Part shown: positions 52,571 to 59,798 of the stretch, piece by piece | How positions within the stretch are numbered: position 1 is the first letter of the stretch | Layout of the letters: each line of letters begins with the position of its first letter | Source of the DNA: an uncultured Armatimonadota bacterium | GTDB taxonomy: Bacteria > Armatimonadota > Fimbriimonadia > Fimbriimonadales > Fimbriimonadaceae | Direction of reading: 5' to 3' | Length of the DNA: 64,000 nt | Assembly: GCA_903899015.1 (NCBI GenBank) | Contig: CAIUHP010000038.1 | Coordinates: forward strand, 23,545 to 87,544 | Notes under the pieces: model-generated | Seen by the model: the letters and a program-made list of their open reading frames with translations, nothing else | Told to the model about the DNA's origin: nothing | Databases searched by the model: none | Position numbers and translations under genes: made by a program

Positions 52571-53770
52571 TTAGGGCAAAAGATGGCCCATCTTGTCGCG
52601 CTTGGTATCCATGTACCGGTCGCGTTCTTCAACATGTTCGGCGACAAGGGGGACGTGCTCAACGATTTCGAGTCCGTAGCCTTGAAGGGCGCTTACTTTC
52701 TTAGGGTTGTTTGTCATTAATCGGAGTCTTCGAAGTCCCAGATCCGCCAACACTTGGGCACCAAGTCCGTAATCGCGCAGGTCAGGTTTGAACCCAAGAG
52801 CCACGTTTGCTTCCACCGTATCGAGCCCCTGGTCTTGTAATTCGTAAGCCTTCAATTTGTTGACGAGGCCGATGCCTCGCCCTTCTTGTGCGACGTAGAG
52901 AACTACTCCTTGACCTGCCTTCTCGATCGTCTGGAGTGCCATGGCAAGCTGGTCGCCACAATCGCATCTCAATGAACCGAAAAGGTCTCCCGTGAGACAG
53001 CTCGAGTGAATACGAACGAGTACGGGCTCTTCGGTGCAAACATCGCCTTTAACGATAGCCACGTACGGGTGGGGCTCCACCGAAGTCTCGTAAGCGTAGA
53101 GCTTAAAGTGACCGAATTTGGTAGGGAAGTCGATGGGCCCCGCGGAGCAGGATACTAGCTTCTCTGTTTTTCGGCGGTAAGCGATAAGATCGGCAATGGT
53201 AATGATCTTAAGGTCGTGTTCTTGAGCAAAGGTTTTGAGACCGTCTAGTCTCATCATGGAGCCATCTTCGTTCAGGATTTCGCAACCCACACCGCAAGGT
53301 TTGAAGCCTGAAAGGATGCAGAGATCCACAATGGCTTCGGTATGCCCAGCGCGCTTGAGAACGCCACCTTCTTCCGCTCGGAGGGGAATGATATGTCCCG
53401 GCCGGCCAAGATCATCGGCAATAGCGTTATCGTCAACAAAGACCGCCACCGTGCGAGCTCGATCGAAGGCCGAAACCCCGGTCGTCGCTCCATGGAGCGC
53501 GTCCACGGTTTCTGCCATCGCTGTTCCGTGACGAGCCGTGTTCTGTTTCGTCATCATGGGGATTTGCAGGTGTTTGAGTCGCTCCGCCGTTGTGGGGATG
53601 AATGGAACACCGCGACCGAACTTGATCATGAAGTTCATCGCCTCCGGAGTGCAGGTTTCCGCAGGCATCACCAAATCGCCTTCATTCTCACGATCTGGAT
53701 CATCTACCACGATGATCATTTTTCCGGCGCGTAGGTCTTCGAGTGCTTCTCGAATGCTTGTAAAATCCAT
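52571..53770 (-). CDS. ribBA: Bifunctional DHBP synthase / GTP cyclohydrolase II
   Basis: 399 residues, the usual size. The N-terminal RibB domain (1-200) makes 3,4-dihydroxy-2-butanone 4-phosphate: D-D-P-D-R-E-N-E-G-D-L, T-T-G-V-S-A-F-D-R-A and G-H-T-E-A-I-V-D-L-C are present. The C-terminal RibA domain (about 205-399) opens GTP: R-I-H-S-S-C-L-T-G-D with the zinc cysteines in L-R-C-D-C-G-D, then G-R-G-I-G-L. Both feed riboflavin synthesis. No other rib gene is adjacent and no FMN riboswitch is seen before it. A TAGACT box lies 7 nt before the ATG. Confidence 0.95.
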   Translation of the reverse strand: MDFTSIREALEDLRAGKMIIVVDDPDRENEGDLVMPAETCTPEAMNFMIKFGRGVPFIPTTAERLKHLQIPMMTKQNTARHGTAMAETVDALHGATTGVSAFDRARTVAVFVDDNAIADDLGRPGHIIPLRAEEGGVLKRAGHTEAIVDLCILSGFKPCGVGCEILNEDGSMMRLDGLKTFAQEHDLKIITIADLIAYRRKTEKLVSCSAGPIDFPTKFGHFKLYAYETSVEPHPYVAIVKGDVCTEEPVLVRIHSSCLTGDLFGSLRCDCGDQLAMALQTIEKAGQGVVLYVAQEGRGIGLVNKLKAYELQDQGLDTVEANVALGFKPDLRDYGLGAQVLADLGLRRLRLMTNNPKKVSALQGYGLEIVEHVPLVAEHVEERDRYMDTKRDKMGHLLP

Positions 53771-53928
53771 CCCACGTTAGTCTACGCCCTGGAGGTGTGC
53801 GAACTCTTACGTCCAATCGCTATTCGAAAATATCGTAGGTAAGCAGTTACTGGGTGCATGAGCCAGTACAAGTACGAGGCAAACGCGTTTTTCTATCTCG
53901 GATCTTTATCCGACTCGTCGGAACTTAA

Positions 53929-53934
53929 TATAAT
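53929..53934 (+). promoter_or_regulatory. -10 box, leaderless type
   Basis: A perfect TATAAT ends 7 nt before the ATG at 53942. This supports that start rather than an in-frame ATG at 53858. Confidence 0.6.
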
Positions 53935-53941
53935 CAGTAGC

Positions 53942-54430
53942 ATGGCAGCCCTCATTGATCGAGTCACCGGAGCCGTTCGCATATCGGACGATCTGATTTT
54001 GACTCCGGGCCTTCCATACGAAAAGGTCGCGAACTACGTTATTCCGGTGGATCGCTCCAAGTTAGAGAAATCAGTTTGGTTGGCTCCATTTACGATGGGG
54101 TCGCTATACGGAGTTCTCGATATCTCACTCCATTTCAAGAAAGGTGTCTTGGATACGATGAAAGGCAGTTTGAGGTCAGAGTTTGGTCCTCAGCAGGCTC
54201 TGATCAAGGGAAGACACGACGGGTTTCTTACCGAGCTTTTGGGACGCCCAACCATGGAGCAACCGCTTGTGAGGACCATTGCGGATCGCCTATTTGTTCG
54301 TGCGCTCGGCCAAGACTGGCCACGAGCGACTAAGGAATTAACGTGGAAGCATCGCTGGGGCACGGTCGTCTCATCCGTAGAACTTCGCGATGGCCTAGCA
54401 GAATTCCTTGTTATTTGGGACGGGAAGTAG
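53942..54430 (+). CDS. Unknown protein, first of a paralogous pair
   Basis: About 162 residues. No signal peptide, membrane helix or known domain. It shares with the next gene the pattern L-I-D-R-x-x-G-x-V, L-T-P-G-L-x-x-E-K-x-A-N near the start. Later shared segments are L-G-x-P, I-x-x-x-L-F, G-x-x-W-P, E-L-T-W and W-G-x-V, V-E-x-x-D. The two are clearly homologous (roughly a third identical by eye) and of equal length. An ATG at 53858 would add 28 residues, but a TATAAT just before 53942 argues against it. Probably cytoplasmic; function unknown. Confidence 0.7.
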   Translation: MAALIDRVTGAVRISDDLILTPGLPYEKVANYVIPVDRSKLEKSVWLAPFTMGSLYGVLDISLHFKKGVLDTMKGSLRSEFGPQQALIKGRHDGFLTELLGRPTMEQPLVRTIADRLFVRALGQDWPRATKELTWKHRWGTVVSSVELRDGLAEFLVIWDGK

Positions 54431-54494
54431 CCTGTCTAATCCAAAGCGTTAACATTGACCTAAAACGGGTTACCCCAAAAATTTACGATAGGTT

Positions 54495-54500
54495 TATAAT
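54495..54500 (+). promoter_or_regulatory. -10 box, leaderless type
   Basis: A perfect TATAAT ends 8 nt before the ATG at 54509, mirroring the arrangement of the paralogue upstream. No good -35 at the right distance. Confidence 0.55.
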
Positions 54501-54508
54501 CGCGCCAT

Positions 54509-54994
54509 ATGGATCCGCTTATTGACAGGACCTCGGGAACAGTCCACTTAAATCGAGAATGGGCTCTCACTCCTGGACTATCGGTAGAGAAGCTCGCTAA
54601 TCTGATCGGAAGTAGATTGTCGGGGACGGACCGAGTTACTCGCTGGTTCTCGCATATTCCGGTCAAAACACCTTACGGCGACTTCAACGTGACCCTGATT
54701 TTTAGCGGTGAAGTGCTGATGGCGATGCGCATGCAAAGCCAAAGCGATTACCGCTCCACTGAGATTGAGATCAAAGCCAAGCAAGATGCCATGTTAACCA
54801 AGATGTTGGGGCAACCTTCATCCGACAAGCACCTCGTTTCTTCCGAAATTGGGCGAATCCTCTTCCGCATTATTGGCAAGGAATGGCCGAAAGGTGCCCG
54901 AGAACTCACATGGGAGTGTCCTTGGGGACGAGTCATTTCAACCGTCGAACCCAAAGACACTGTGCCAGAATTCAAAATTCAGTGGCGAGTCTAG
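54509..54994 (+). CDS. Unknown protein, second of a paralogous pair
   Basis: 161 residues, homologous along its whole length to the product of 53942-54430 (shared T-P-G-L-x-x-E-K-x-A-N, L-G-Q/R-P, E-L-T-W and the final V-E-x-x-D segment). The tandem arrangement, the same strand and the same promoter style show a gene duplication. Separate TATAAT boxes suggest the copies are transcribed independently. No domain recognised. Confidence 0.7.
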   Translation: MDPLIDRTSGTVHLNREWALTPGLSVEKLANLIGSRLSGTDRVTRWFSHIPVKTPYGDFNVTLIFSGEVLMAMRMQSQSDYRSTEIEIKAKQDAMLTKMLGQPSSDKHLVSSEIGRILFRIIGKEWPKGARELTWECPWGRVISTVEPKDTVPEFKIQWRV

Positions 54995-55004
54995 CCAACC
55001 ACGA

Positions 55005-56123
55005 TTAGTCCCGGAACAATAGCTGGGTGAAGTCGACCAAGTTCCGTCGCCATACCATCCAAGCGTGTCGCCCAGGCGTCTCGTGAGCTTGCACTTCGAC
55101 ATTCTTCCCCTTGAGCCATGTGATGAGGTTGTGGTGGAAAGTGATCAAACCATCATCGACTCCACAGGAGATCCAAAGAAGTTTGAGATTCTTCTTGAAT
55201 TTCGTGGACTGAACGTCCGGGAACTCGGCATCAAAATTGGTTCCGAGGCCGCCTGAACTGAAGGCGCCAATCGAATGGAATTTGTCGGTCGAGTTAAGTC
55301 CAACGTAAAGGCTTTCTGCGCCACCCATCGAAAGACCGGCGATAGCTCGATCCGAAGGTTTGCTAGAGACCCGATAAGACTTCTCTACGGTTGGGATGAC
55401 TTCGTCCATCAAACACTTCTTGTACTGCTCATAACTCTTGGCCCCCATCGTTGGACCACGATACTCGGCTCGCAACGGATTTCCGGCACCTTCGATTCCG
55501 TAACCGAGCGTCATCACAATCACCATCGGCTTGGCTTTGCCTTCCGCGATGAGATTGTCGAGGATAACATGAGCCTTACCGACCTCGGTCCAACCGCCCG
55601 CCATGTCGCTGTATCCGTGAAGTAAATAAAGGACGGGAAGCTTAGGCCCCTTCGTGGGTGAATAGCCGGCGGGCGTATAAACGTAGAAATCGCGCTCATC
55701 GCCAATCACCGAAGATTGAAAGAAGTGATGGTGTATTTGACCGTGGGGAACATGCTGCACTTCCCACGGCTGTGGTTTCTCGCCCGGTACAAGGAAGATA
55801 TTTGAGGGCCACACGAGGTTGGGTTTGGTGTTCGGATTGTGCATATCCAAACGTGTCTCGCCGTCCGATGAGTAGGTGTAGCCATATAGGTCAGGAACAA
55901 GCTGGTCCGACGTGTAACTCCATGTTCCGGATTCATCGCGAGTCATCGGTACCGCATCTTTGCCCTCGATGGCGAGCATCACTTTCTTGGCCCCGATATC
56001 CTTGAAACGAAACGTAACCGACCGATCAGGATGAACCTCAGGTGAATAAGACGAACCTTGAACACCTGCCATCAAGGATGTCGCGGGAATAACCAATCCA
56101 AGAACGAGAAGAATCGCCGTCAT
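55005..56123 (-). CDS. Secreted esterase (CE1/enterochelin-esterase-like)
   Basis: 372 residues with a signal peptide (M-T-A-I-L-L-V-L, cleavage near M-A-G). Residues about 25-110 form a CBM48/E-set-like sandwich. The alpha/beta hydrolase has V-L-Y-L-L-H-G-Y-S-D (oxyanion region), G-L-S-M-G-G near residue 265 (nucleophile Ser) and a late G-R-H-A-W (catalytic His). This two-domain order is that of feruloyl/xylan esterases and IroE/Fes-like enzymes. It probably removes ester side groups from plant polysaccharide. The upstream gap (56124-56280) holds only a GTCGC/GCGAC hairpin near 56190-56205. Confidence 0.8.
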   Translation of the reverse strand: MTAILLVLGLVIPATSLMAGVQGSSYSPEVHPDRSVTFRFKDIGAKKVMLAIEGKDAVPMTRDESGTWSYTSDQLVPDLYGYTYSSDGETRLDMHNPNTKPNLVWPSNIFLVPGEKPQPWEVQHVPHGQIHHHFFQSSVIGDERDFYVYTPAGYSPTKGPKLPVLYLLHGYSDMAGGWTEVGKAHVILDNLIAEGKAKPMVIVMTLGYGIEGAGNPLRAEYRGPTMGAKSYEQYKKCLMDEVIPTVEKSYRVSSKPSDRAIAGLSMGGAESLYVGLNSTDKFHSIGAFSSGGLGTNFDAEFPDVQSTKFKKNLKLLWISCGVDDGLITFHHNLITWLKGKNVEVQAHETPGRHAWMVWRRNLVDFTQLLFRD

Positions 56124-56280
56124 TTGCCACAGTTTAACCTGATCGAGTCGTTTTGACGGGCCTGTATCTGGCCCAGGGCTCAGAAGTCGCTTATTAATGC
56201 GACACTGAGAAATTGTCGATCAAAGCTAAACTAGAATGTCCATTAAGATATTCGGCAAAAGACCCATCATCTAGATCAAG

Positions 56281-57087
56281 ATGACTGCCGTTTTAAGCAA
56301 GCTAGAGGATTCAATGACCAGTAAAGAGTTTCAGGCGGCTATCGACGAACACCAGTTTCGCCTCGTGTTTCAGCCACAAATCGACTGCTCAACCCGGAAA
56401 TTGAGAGGCTTTGAAGTTCTCGTACGATGGGATCATCCACAAGCAGGATTGGTGATGCCGGACACCTTTATTCCGGTAGCCGAAGAACTCGGAATGATCG
56501 GCGCCATTACCGAACAAATTATTACGATGGCTTTGGATTGGTACAAGAACACACCTAAGGTTCATGGCACGTCCATTTCAGTGAATATTTCAGGAAAGTC
56601 CTTACTCGATGCGGAGTTTTCGATGTGGCTACTGGATGCTTGCCAGAATGCCTCACTGCCTCCCCGACGGGTGATTCTTGAAATCTCCGAGGCGGCAACT
56701 GCGCACGATCATGTGCTCGCACGCGTGAGCTTGGGACGTCTTCGTGATCTCGGATTCAGAGTCTCGGTGGACCACTTTGGAGTCAGCCAATCTTCACTGG
56801 CCGGAATATCTGACCTCCCATTATGGGAAGTAAAGGTTGATAAGTCGATTGCCATGGCGGGTGGCCCGGAAGCTCACGAGACGATCAAGGCGATCGTAAA
56901 TGAAGGGAAATCGCTCGGATTGACCGTTGTCACCGAAGGAGTCGAAGACCGCGAAACGCTTCAGTACCTCCGTTCAATTGGATGCAATGTGGCGCAGGGG
57001 TATTACATCGCTTGCCCAATGGGTGGGGACCTCGTAGAAGACTGGATGGTTGCCCATGACGAAGCTCGCGAGCAAAACCTTCTCTAG
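56281..57087 (+). CDS. EAL-domain protein with altered catalytic loop
   Basis: 268 residues made almost entirely of one EAL domain, which hydrolyses c-di-GMP. Present: E-V-L-V-R-W (E-x-L), N-I-S near residue 102, L-E-I-S-E-A, V-K-V-D-K and V-T-E-G-V-E. The metal-binding D-D-F-G-T-G-Y-S-S is D-H-F-G-V-S-Q-S-S here (Asp164, His165), so one metal-ligand Asp is replaced and loop 6 is changed. Activity may be low and the protein may act as a c-di-GMP receptor. No GGDEF, PAS or membrane part is attached. It ends in a bidirectional terminator. Confidence 0.88.
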   Translation: MTAVLSKLEDSMTSKEFQAAIDEHQFRLVFQPQIDCSTRKLRGFEVLVRWDHPQAGLVMPDTFIPVAEELGMIGAITEQIITMALDWYKNTPKVHGTSISVNISGKSLLDAEFSMWLLDACQNASLPPRRVILEISEAATAHDHVLARVSLGRLRDLGFRVSVDHFGVSQSSLAGISDLPLWEVKVDKSIAMAGGPEAHETIKAIVNEGKSLGLTVVTEGVEDRETLQYLRSIGCNVAQGYYIACPMGGDLVEDWMVAHDEAREQNLL

Positions 57088-57097
57088 CCGCCTTATG

Positions 57098-57137
57098 AAA
57101 AAGGCTCCCCGGACCAACCATCCGGGGAGCCTTTTTT
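57098..57137. terminator. Strong bidirectional terminator
   Basis: GGCTCCCCGGA and TCCGGGGAGCC (57103-57113, 57121-57131) with a 7-nt loop, A-run before and T-run after. It serves both the EAL gene and the convergent oxidoreductase gene. Confidence 0.95.
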
Positions 57138-57151
57138 GTACTGAACGCTGG

Positions 57152-58528
57152 CTAGACGCCAGCGAACGGACGTGATGTCTTCCAGTTTCCACGGGTGAAA
57201 TCGGGGAACTTAACGGGAGCACTTCCTTTCGCAACTGAGATCTCGCTGAGCGGACCGGGGGCACTCCATGCTGCGGCATCGTAAACATCGAAGTCGGGTG
57301 GAAGTCCTTCCTTCATGCACTGGATGACTCGCCAAACCATGATGTAATCCATACCGCCATGTCCTCCACTCTTTCGAGCGAGTTCGCCGTTCTTCGACCA
57401 GAGAGGGTGCTCGTAGTCCGCTTTGTAGGCATCGAGACCTACAAACTGTTCTCCCTCTTTTTGTCCATCGATGTAGAGTCTCGCTGGATAGTCCCGGAAA
57501 ATACCTTTTGTTCCGGCGATGAGGTTGATACGGTCATAGGGGTGGGGCTGGCTGACGTTGTGCTCAACAGTGATCATCTTGCCCTTTGCGGTCTTGATGA
57601 GGCTGTTGTTTTGGTCGCCACAGTGGTAGACCTCTTTCATCTTAGGGTCGTCTGCCTTTAGGTGCTCTGCACGCCAGCTTTGAAGTCCGACCGAGGGGCT
57701 GCTCATCGAAACGAGATAGTCGAATCGGTCTCCGCGATTACAATCAAGATAGTTGGCAACCGGTCCCAAACCATGGGTGGGGTAAAGATTGCCGTTTCGG
57801 TCGAGATGTTCGAAGCGTCGCCAGAGACCTTCGCCCGCATCCTCGAATAAGAGCTCGCGCAGGTCGTGGTTGTAGGCACCCGAACCGTGAGTGAGCTCAC
57901 CAAGCAAGCCTGCCTTGACCATTCGAAGGACCATCAGCTCGGTTTCGCCGTAACAGCAGTTCTCAAAAATCATGCAGTGTTTGCCGGATTTTTCGGATGC
58001 GTTCACGATCTGCCAGCACTCTTCTAAGGTGCGAGCAACCGGAACCTCGACGCCGACGTGGTGTCCATGCTCCAGCGCGCTGAGTGCCATGCGAACGTGC
58101 CAAATCCAAGGAGTCGCAACATAGATCAGGTCGAGGTCGTCGCGCTTGCAAAGGTTTTCGAAGTCATGATCACCGTTGTGATACTCCGTCGGTCTCGGCT
58201 GTCCCGCTTTTTCAACCATATTTGCGGCATGGGCCGTTTTAGAAGCGACAACGTCACAGACCGCTTTGACTTCCACTCCTGGCACACCAAGGAAGTTGCT
58301 CAGGACACCGGTTCCTCGACCGCCAACGCCGATAACGCCGAGTCGAACTTTTTCATGCTTCTCGAACGGCACGCCGACCATCGATTTGCCTGCCGCTACC
58401 GGCGCAAGTGTTTCCCATCGCCCGTCGTTGCCGAGCACGAGTGAGGGTAAGCCGCTCAGGCCCGCTGCCGCACCTGCTATACCAGCTGTTTTTAAAAGAC
58501 CGCGTCGAGTCATCTTCGATTCTTCCAT
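57152..58528 (-). CDS. Tat-exported Gfo/Idh/MocA oxidoreductase (GH109-like)
   Basis: 458 residues. The N-terminus has a twin-arginine signal (M-T-R-R-G-L-L-K-T-A-G). A Rossmann fold follows with V-R-L-G-V-I-G-V-G-G-R-G near residue 62 (NAD binding). Then comes E-V-P-V-A-R-T-L-E-E near residue 140, where family members have E-K-P (Lys replaced by Val here), and N-C-C-Y-G near residue 175. The Y-P-T-H-G-L-G-P-V segment and overall length match GH109-type N-acetylgalactosaminidases, which use NAD in a glycosidase reaction. The E-V-P change fits that group, where the Lys is not kept. Substrate remains inferred. Confidence 0.82.
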   Translation of the reverse strand: MEESKMTRRGLLKTAGIAGAAAGLSGLPSLVLGNDGRWETLAPVAAGKSMVGVPFEKHEKVRLGVIGVGGRGTGVLSNFLGVPGVEVKAVCDVVASKTAHAANMVEKAGQPRPTEYHNGDHDFENLCKRDDLDLIYVATPWIWHVRMALSALEHGHHVGVEVPVARTLEECWQIVNASEKSGKHCMIFENCCYGETELMVLRMVKAGLLGELTHGSGAYNHDLRELLFEDAGEGLWRRFEHLDRNGNLYPTHGLGPVANYLDCNRGDRFDYLVSMSSPSVGLQSWRAEHLKADDPKMKEVYHCGDQNNSLIKTAKGKMITVEHNVSQPHPYDRINLIAGTKGIFRDYPARLYIDGQKEGEQFVGLDAYKADYEHPLWSKNGELARKSGGHGGMDYIMVWRVIQCMKEGLPPDFDVYDAAAWSAPGPLSEISVAKGSAPVKFPDFTRGNWKTSRPFAGV

Positions 58529-58573
58529 CGAAAGTATTATCGCCGGTTAGTCTAAAACTAGCGTATAGGTGGG

Positions 58574-58691
58574 GTCTTGAATGCAAAAAAAGATGCGCGG
58601 CAGTCGCCGGGAAGGAGCGACTTTAAGACGGGATTAAGCATTGGTTAAGGGAAGTGCACGATTCCAAAACCTAAAGAATCGCTTAACAATG
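58574..58691 (+). promoter_or_regulatory. Structured leader region of the pseudopilin gene
   Basis: Two folds lie in the 192-bp gap upstream. First, AGTCGC/GCGACT (58602-58622) sits inside GTCTT/AAGAC (58574-58629). Second, a 10-bp stem with one bulged G (58639-58649 with 58682-58691) encloses CGATTC/GAATCG (58659-58681). A third small hairpin TAGCC/GGTTA can hide the GGTGGG before the ATG. No known riboswitch is recognised. Confidence 0.4.
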
Positions 58692-58720
58692 GATAGATAG
58701 CCTCTGGTGGGTTAGCCATC

Positions 58721-59572
58721 ATGAGAAAGAATCAAGCCTTCACCCTCATCGAGTTGCTGGTCGTCATCGCGATCATCGCAATCCTCGCTGCAATTCTATT
58801 TCCCGTCTTCGCGCAAGCCAAGTTTGCCGCCAAGAAGACATCATCTTTGTCGGGCTTAAAGCAAGTTGCTTTGGGTCTTCAGATGTATTCCACTGACTCC
58901 GACGACATGGCCGTTCCAGATTACGGATATGCCGATGGTTCGATTGCCGGAGACACCGACCTTTATCATTACAACAACACATGGGTTGGACGAACCTTCC
59001 CCTATGTGAAGAATAACGCGATCTATTTTGATAAGACGATCAGCGAGATCAACAACTACAACAACTATTATCAGGACCCCTACTACCCAACTCCCTTCTA
59101 CACTTATAGCTGGGCATGGGTAACGACGTTCTCCATTAACGTCGATGGATACTCCCACAGCTACGCCGGTACAGGACCTTGCGGATCCTCCGCATCGGGG
59201 CAACAGCGAAGCTTAACCGCATTCGCCGATCCTGCGGCTCGCTTGGTTGTAACTCCGACTCGATACGGATCGATTCCGAATTTCTCTTGGCTACGCTTCC
59301 AAGCAATCGATGCTTCGTGGCCCACATACGATGCTTACGCAAGCACGTTCAGCTGGTATCAGTTGGTTGCCGATGCTCGTAAGCAATACAACGTGAAGTA
59401 TATCGGCGCGTATGCCGATGGTCACGCAGGCAACTATGGACCTGAAAAGTTCGTCAAGTACTACTCGAAGAATTCGTCGGCTACGGAAGCAAACACTCGT
59501 GCAGATTGGTGTACGCAAATGACGAAGCGCAATCTCTTTGCGTTCTGGGGGGACTCATACTCCGAAAACTGA
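58721..59572 (+). CDS. Type II/IV pseudopilin, DUF1559-like
   Basis: 283 residues. The prepilin cleavage and methylation site and the first helix ([17 protein letters not shown]) are perfect. F-P-V-F-A-Q-A-K follows, then [22 protein letters not shown]. The C-terminal [11 protein letters not shown] is the H-x9-D-G-like element of these proteins. Such pseudopilins occur in dozens of copies in Armatimonadota and Planctomycetes and are thought to be surface or secretion-apparatus components. GGTGGG about 12 nt upstream is the Shine-Dalgarno. A lipoprotein gene follows with overlap. Confidence 0.9.
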   Translation: MRKNQAFTLIELLVVIAIIAILAAILFPVFAQAKFAAKKTSSLSGLKQVALGLQMYSTDSDDMAVPDYGYADGSIAGDTDLYHYNNTWVGRTFPYVKNNAIYFDKTISEINNYNNYYQDPYYPTPFYTYSWAWVTTFSINVDGYSHSYAGTGPCGSSASGQQRSLTAFADPAARLVVTPTRYGSIPNFSWLRFQAIDASWPTYDAYASTFSWYQLVADARKQYNVKYIGAYADGHAGNYGPEKFVKYYSKNSSATEANTRADWCTQMTKRNLFAFWGDSYSEN

Positions 59573-59742
59573 TCCTACTCGCCACCTTAGTTGGGATGAT
59601 GCAGCTTATCGCCGGATGCGGCGATGGCGGTCAGGGACCGAACGATCCGGTACTTCCGGCTAAGGAACTCGACAAAAATCGACCTGCGACAAGCGCACCG
59701 CCCGGCACTCCCGGCGTTGCGGAAGGAACGAAGGGAAGATAA
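59557..59742 (+). CDS. Small lipoprotein overlapping the pseudopilin end, non-canonical start
   Basis: The frame encodes [12 protein letters not shown], then the lipobox L-I-A-G-C, then about 40 residues rich in Gly, Pro and Ala. No ATG, GTG or TTG stands where the signal peptide should begin; the nearest are TTG/GTG at 59506/59509, 17 codons earlier inside the pilin gene. The ATA at 59557 gives the ideal signal M-L-R-K-L and has GGGGGGA just upstream, so I propose an AUA start. CTG at 59569, overlapping the pilin TGA, is another choice. Small lipoproteins after DUF1559 genes are common. Confidence 0.55.
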   Translation: MLRKLILLATLVGMMQLIAGCGDGGQGPNDPVLPAKELDKNRPATSAPPGTPGVAEGTKGR

Positions 59743-59748
59743 TCTAAC

Positions 59749-59771
59749 GGCGGGGTCAAATTGGCCCCGCC
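59749..59771 (+). terminator. Terminator-like hairpin after the pilin-lipoprotein pair
   Basis: GGCGGGG and CCCCGCC pair through 7 bp with a 9-nt loop; the tail is only T-rich (TTCCTGCCTTTT). It starts 6 bp after the lipoprotein stop. Confidence 0.6.
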
Positions 59772-59798
59772 TTCCTGCCTTTTGTGATCTAAGCTACG

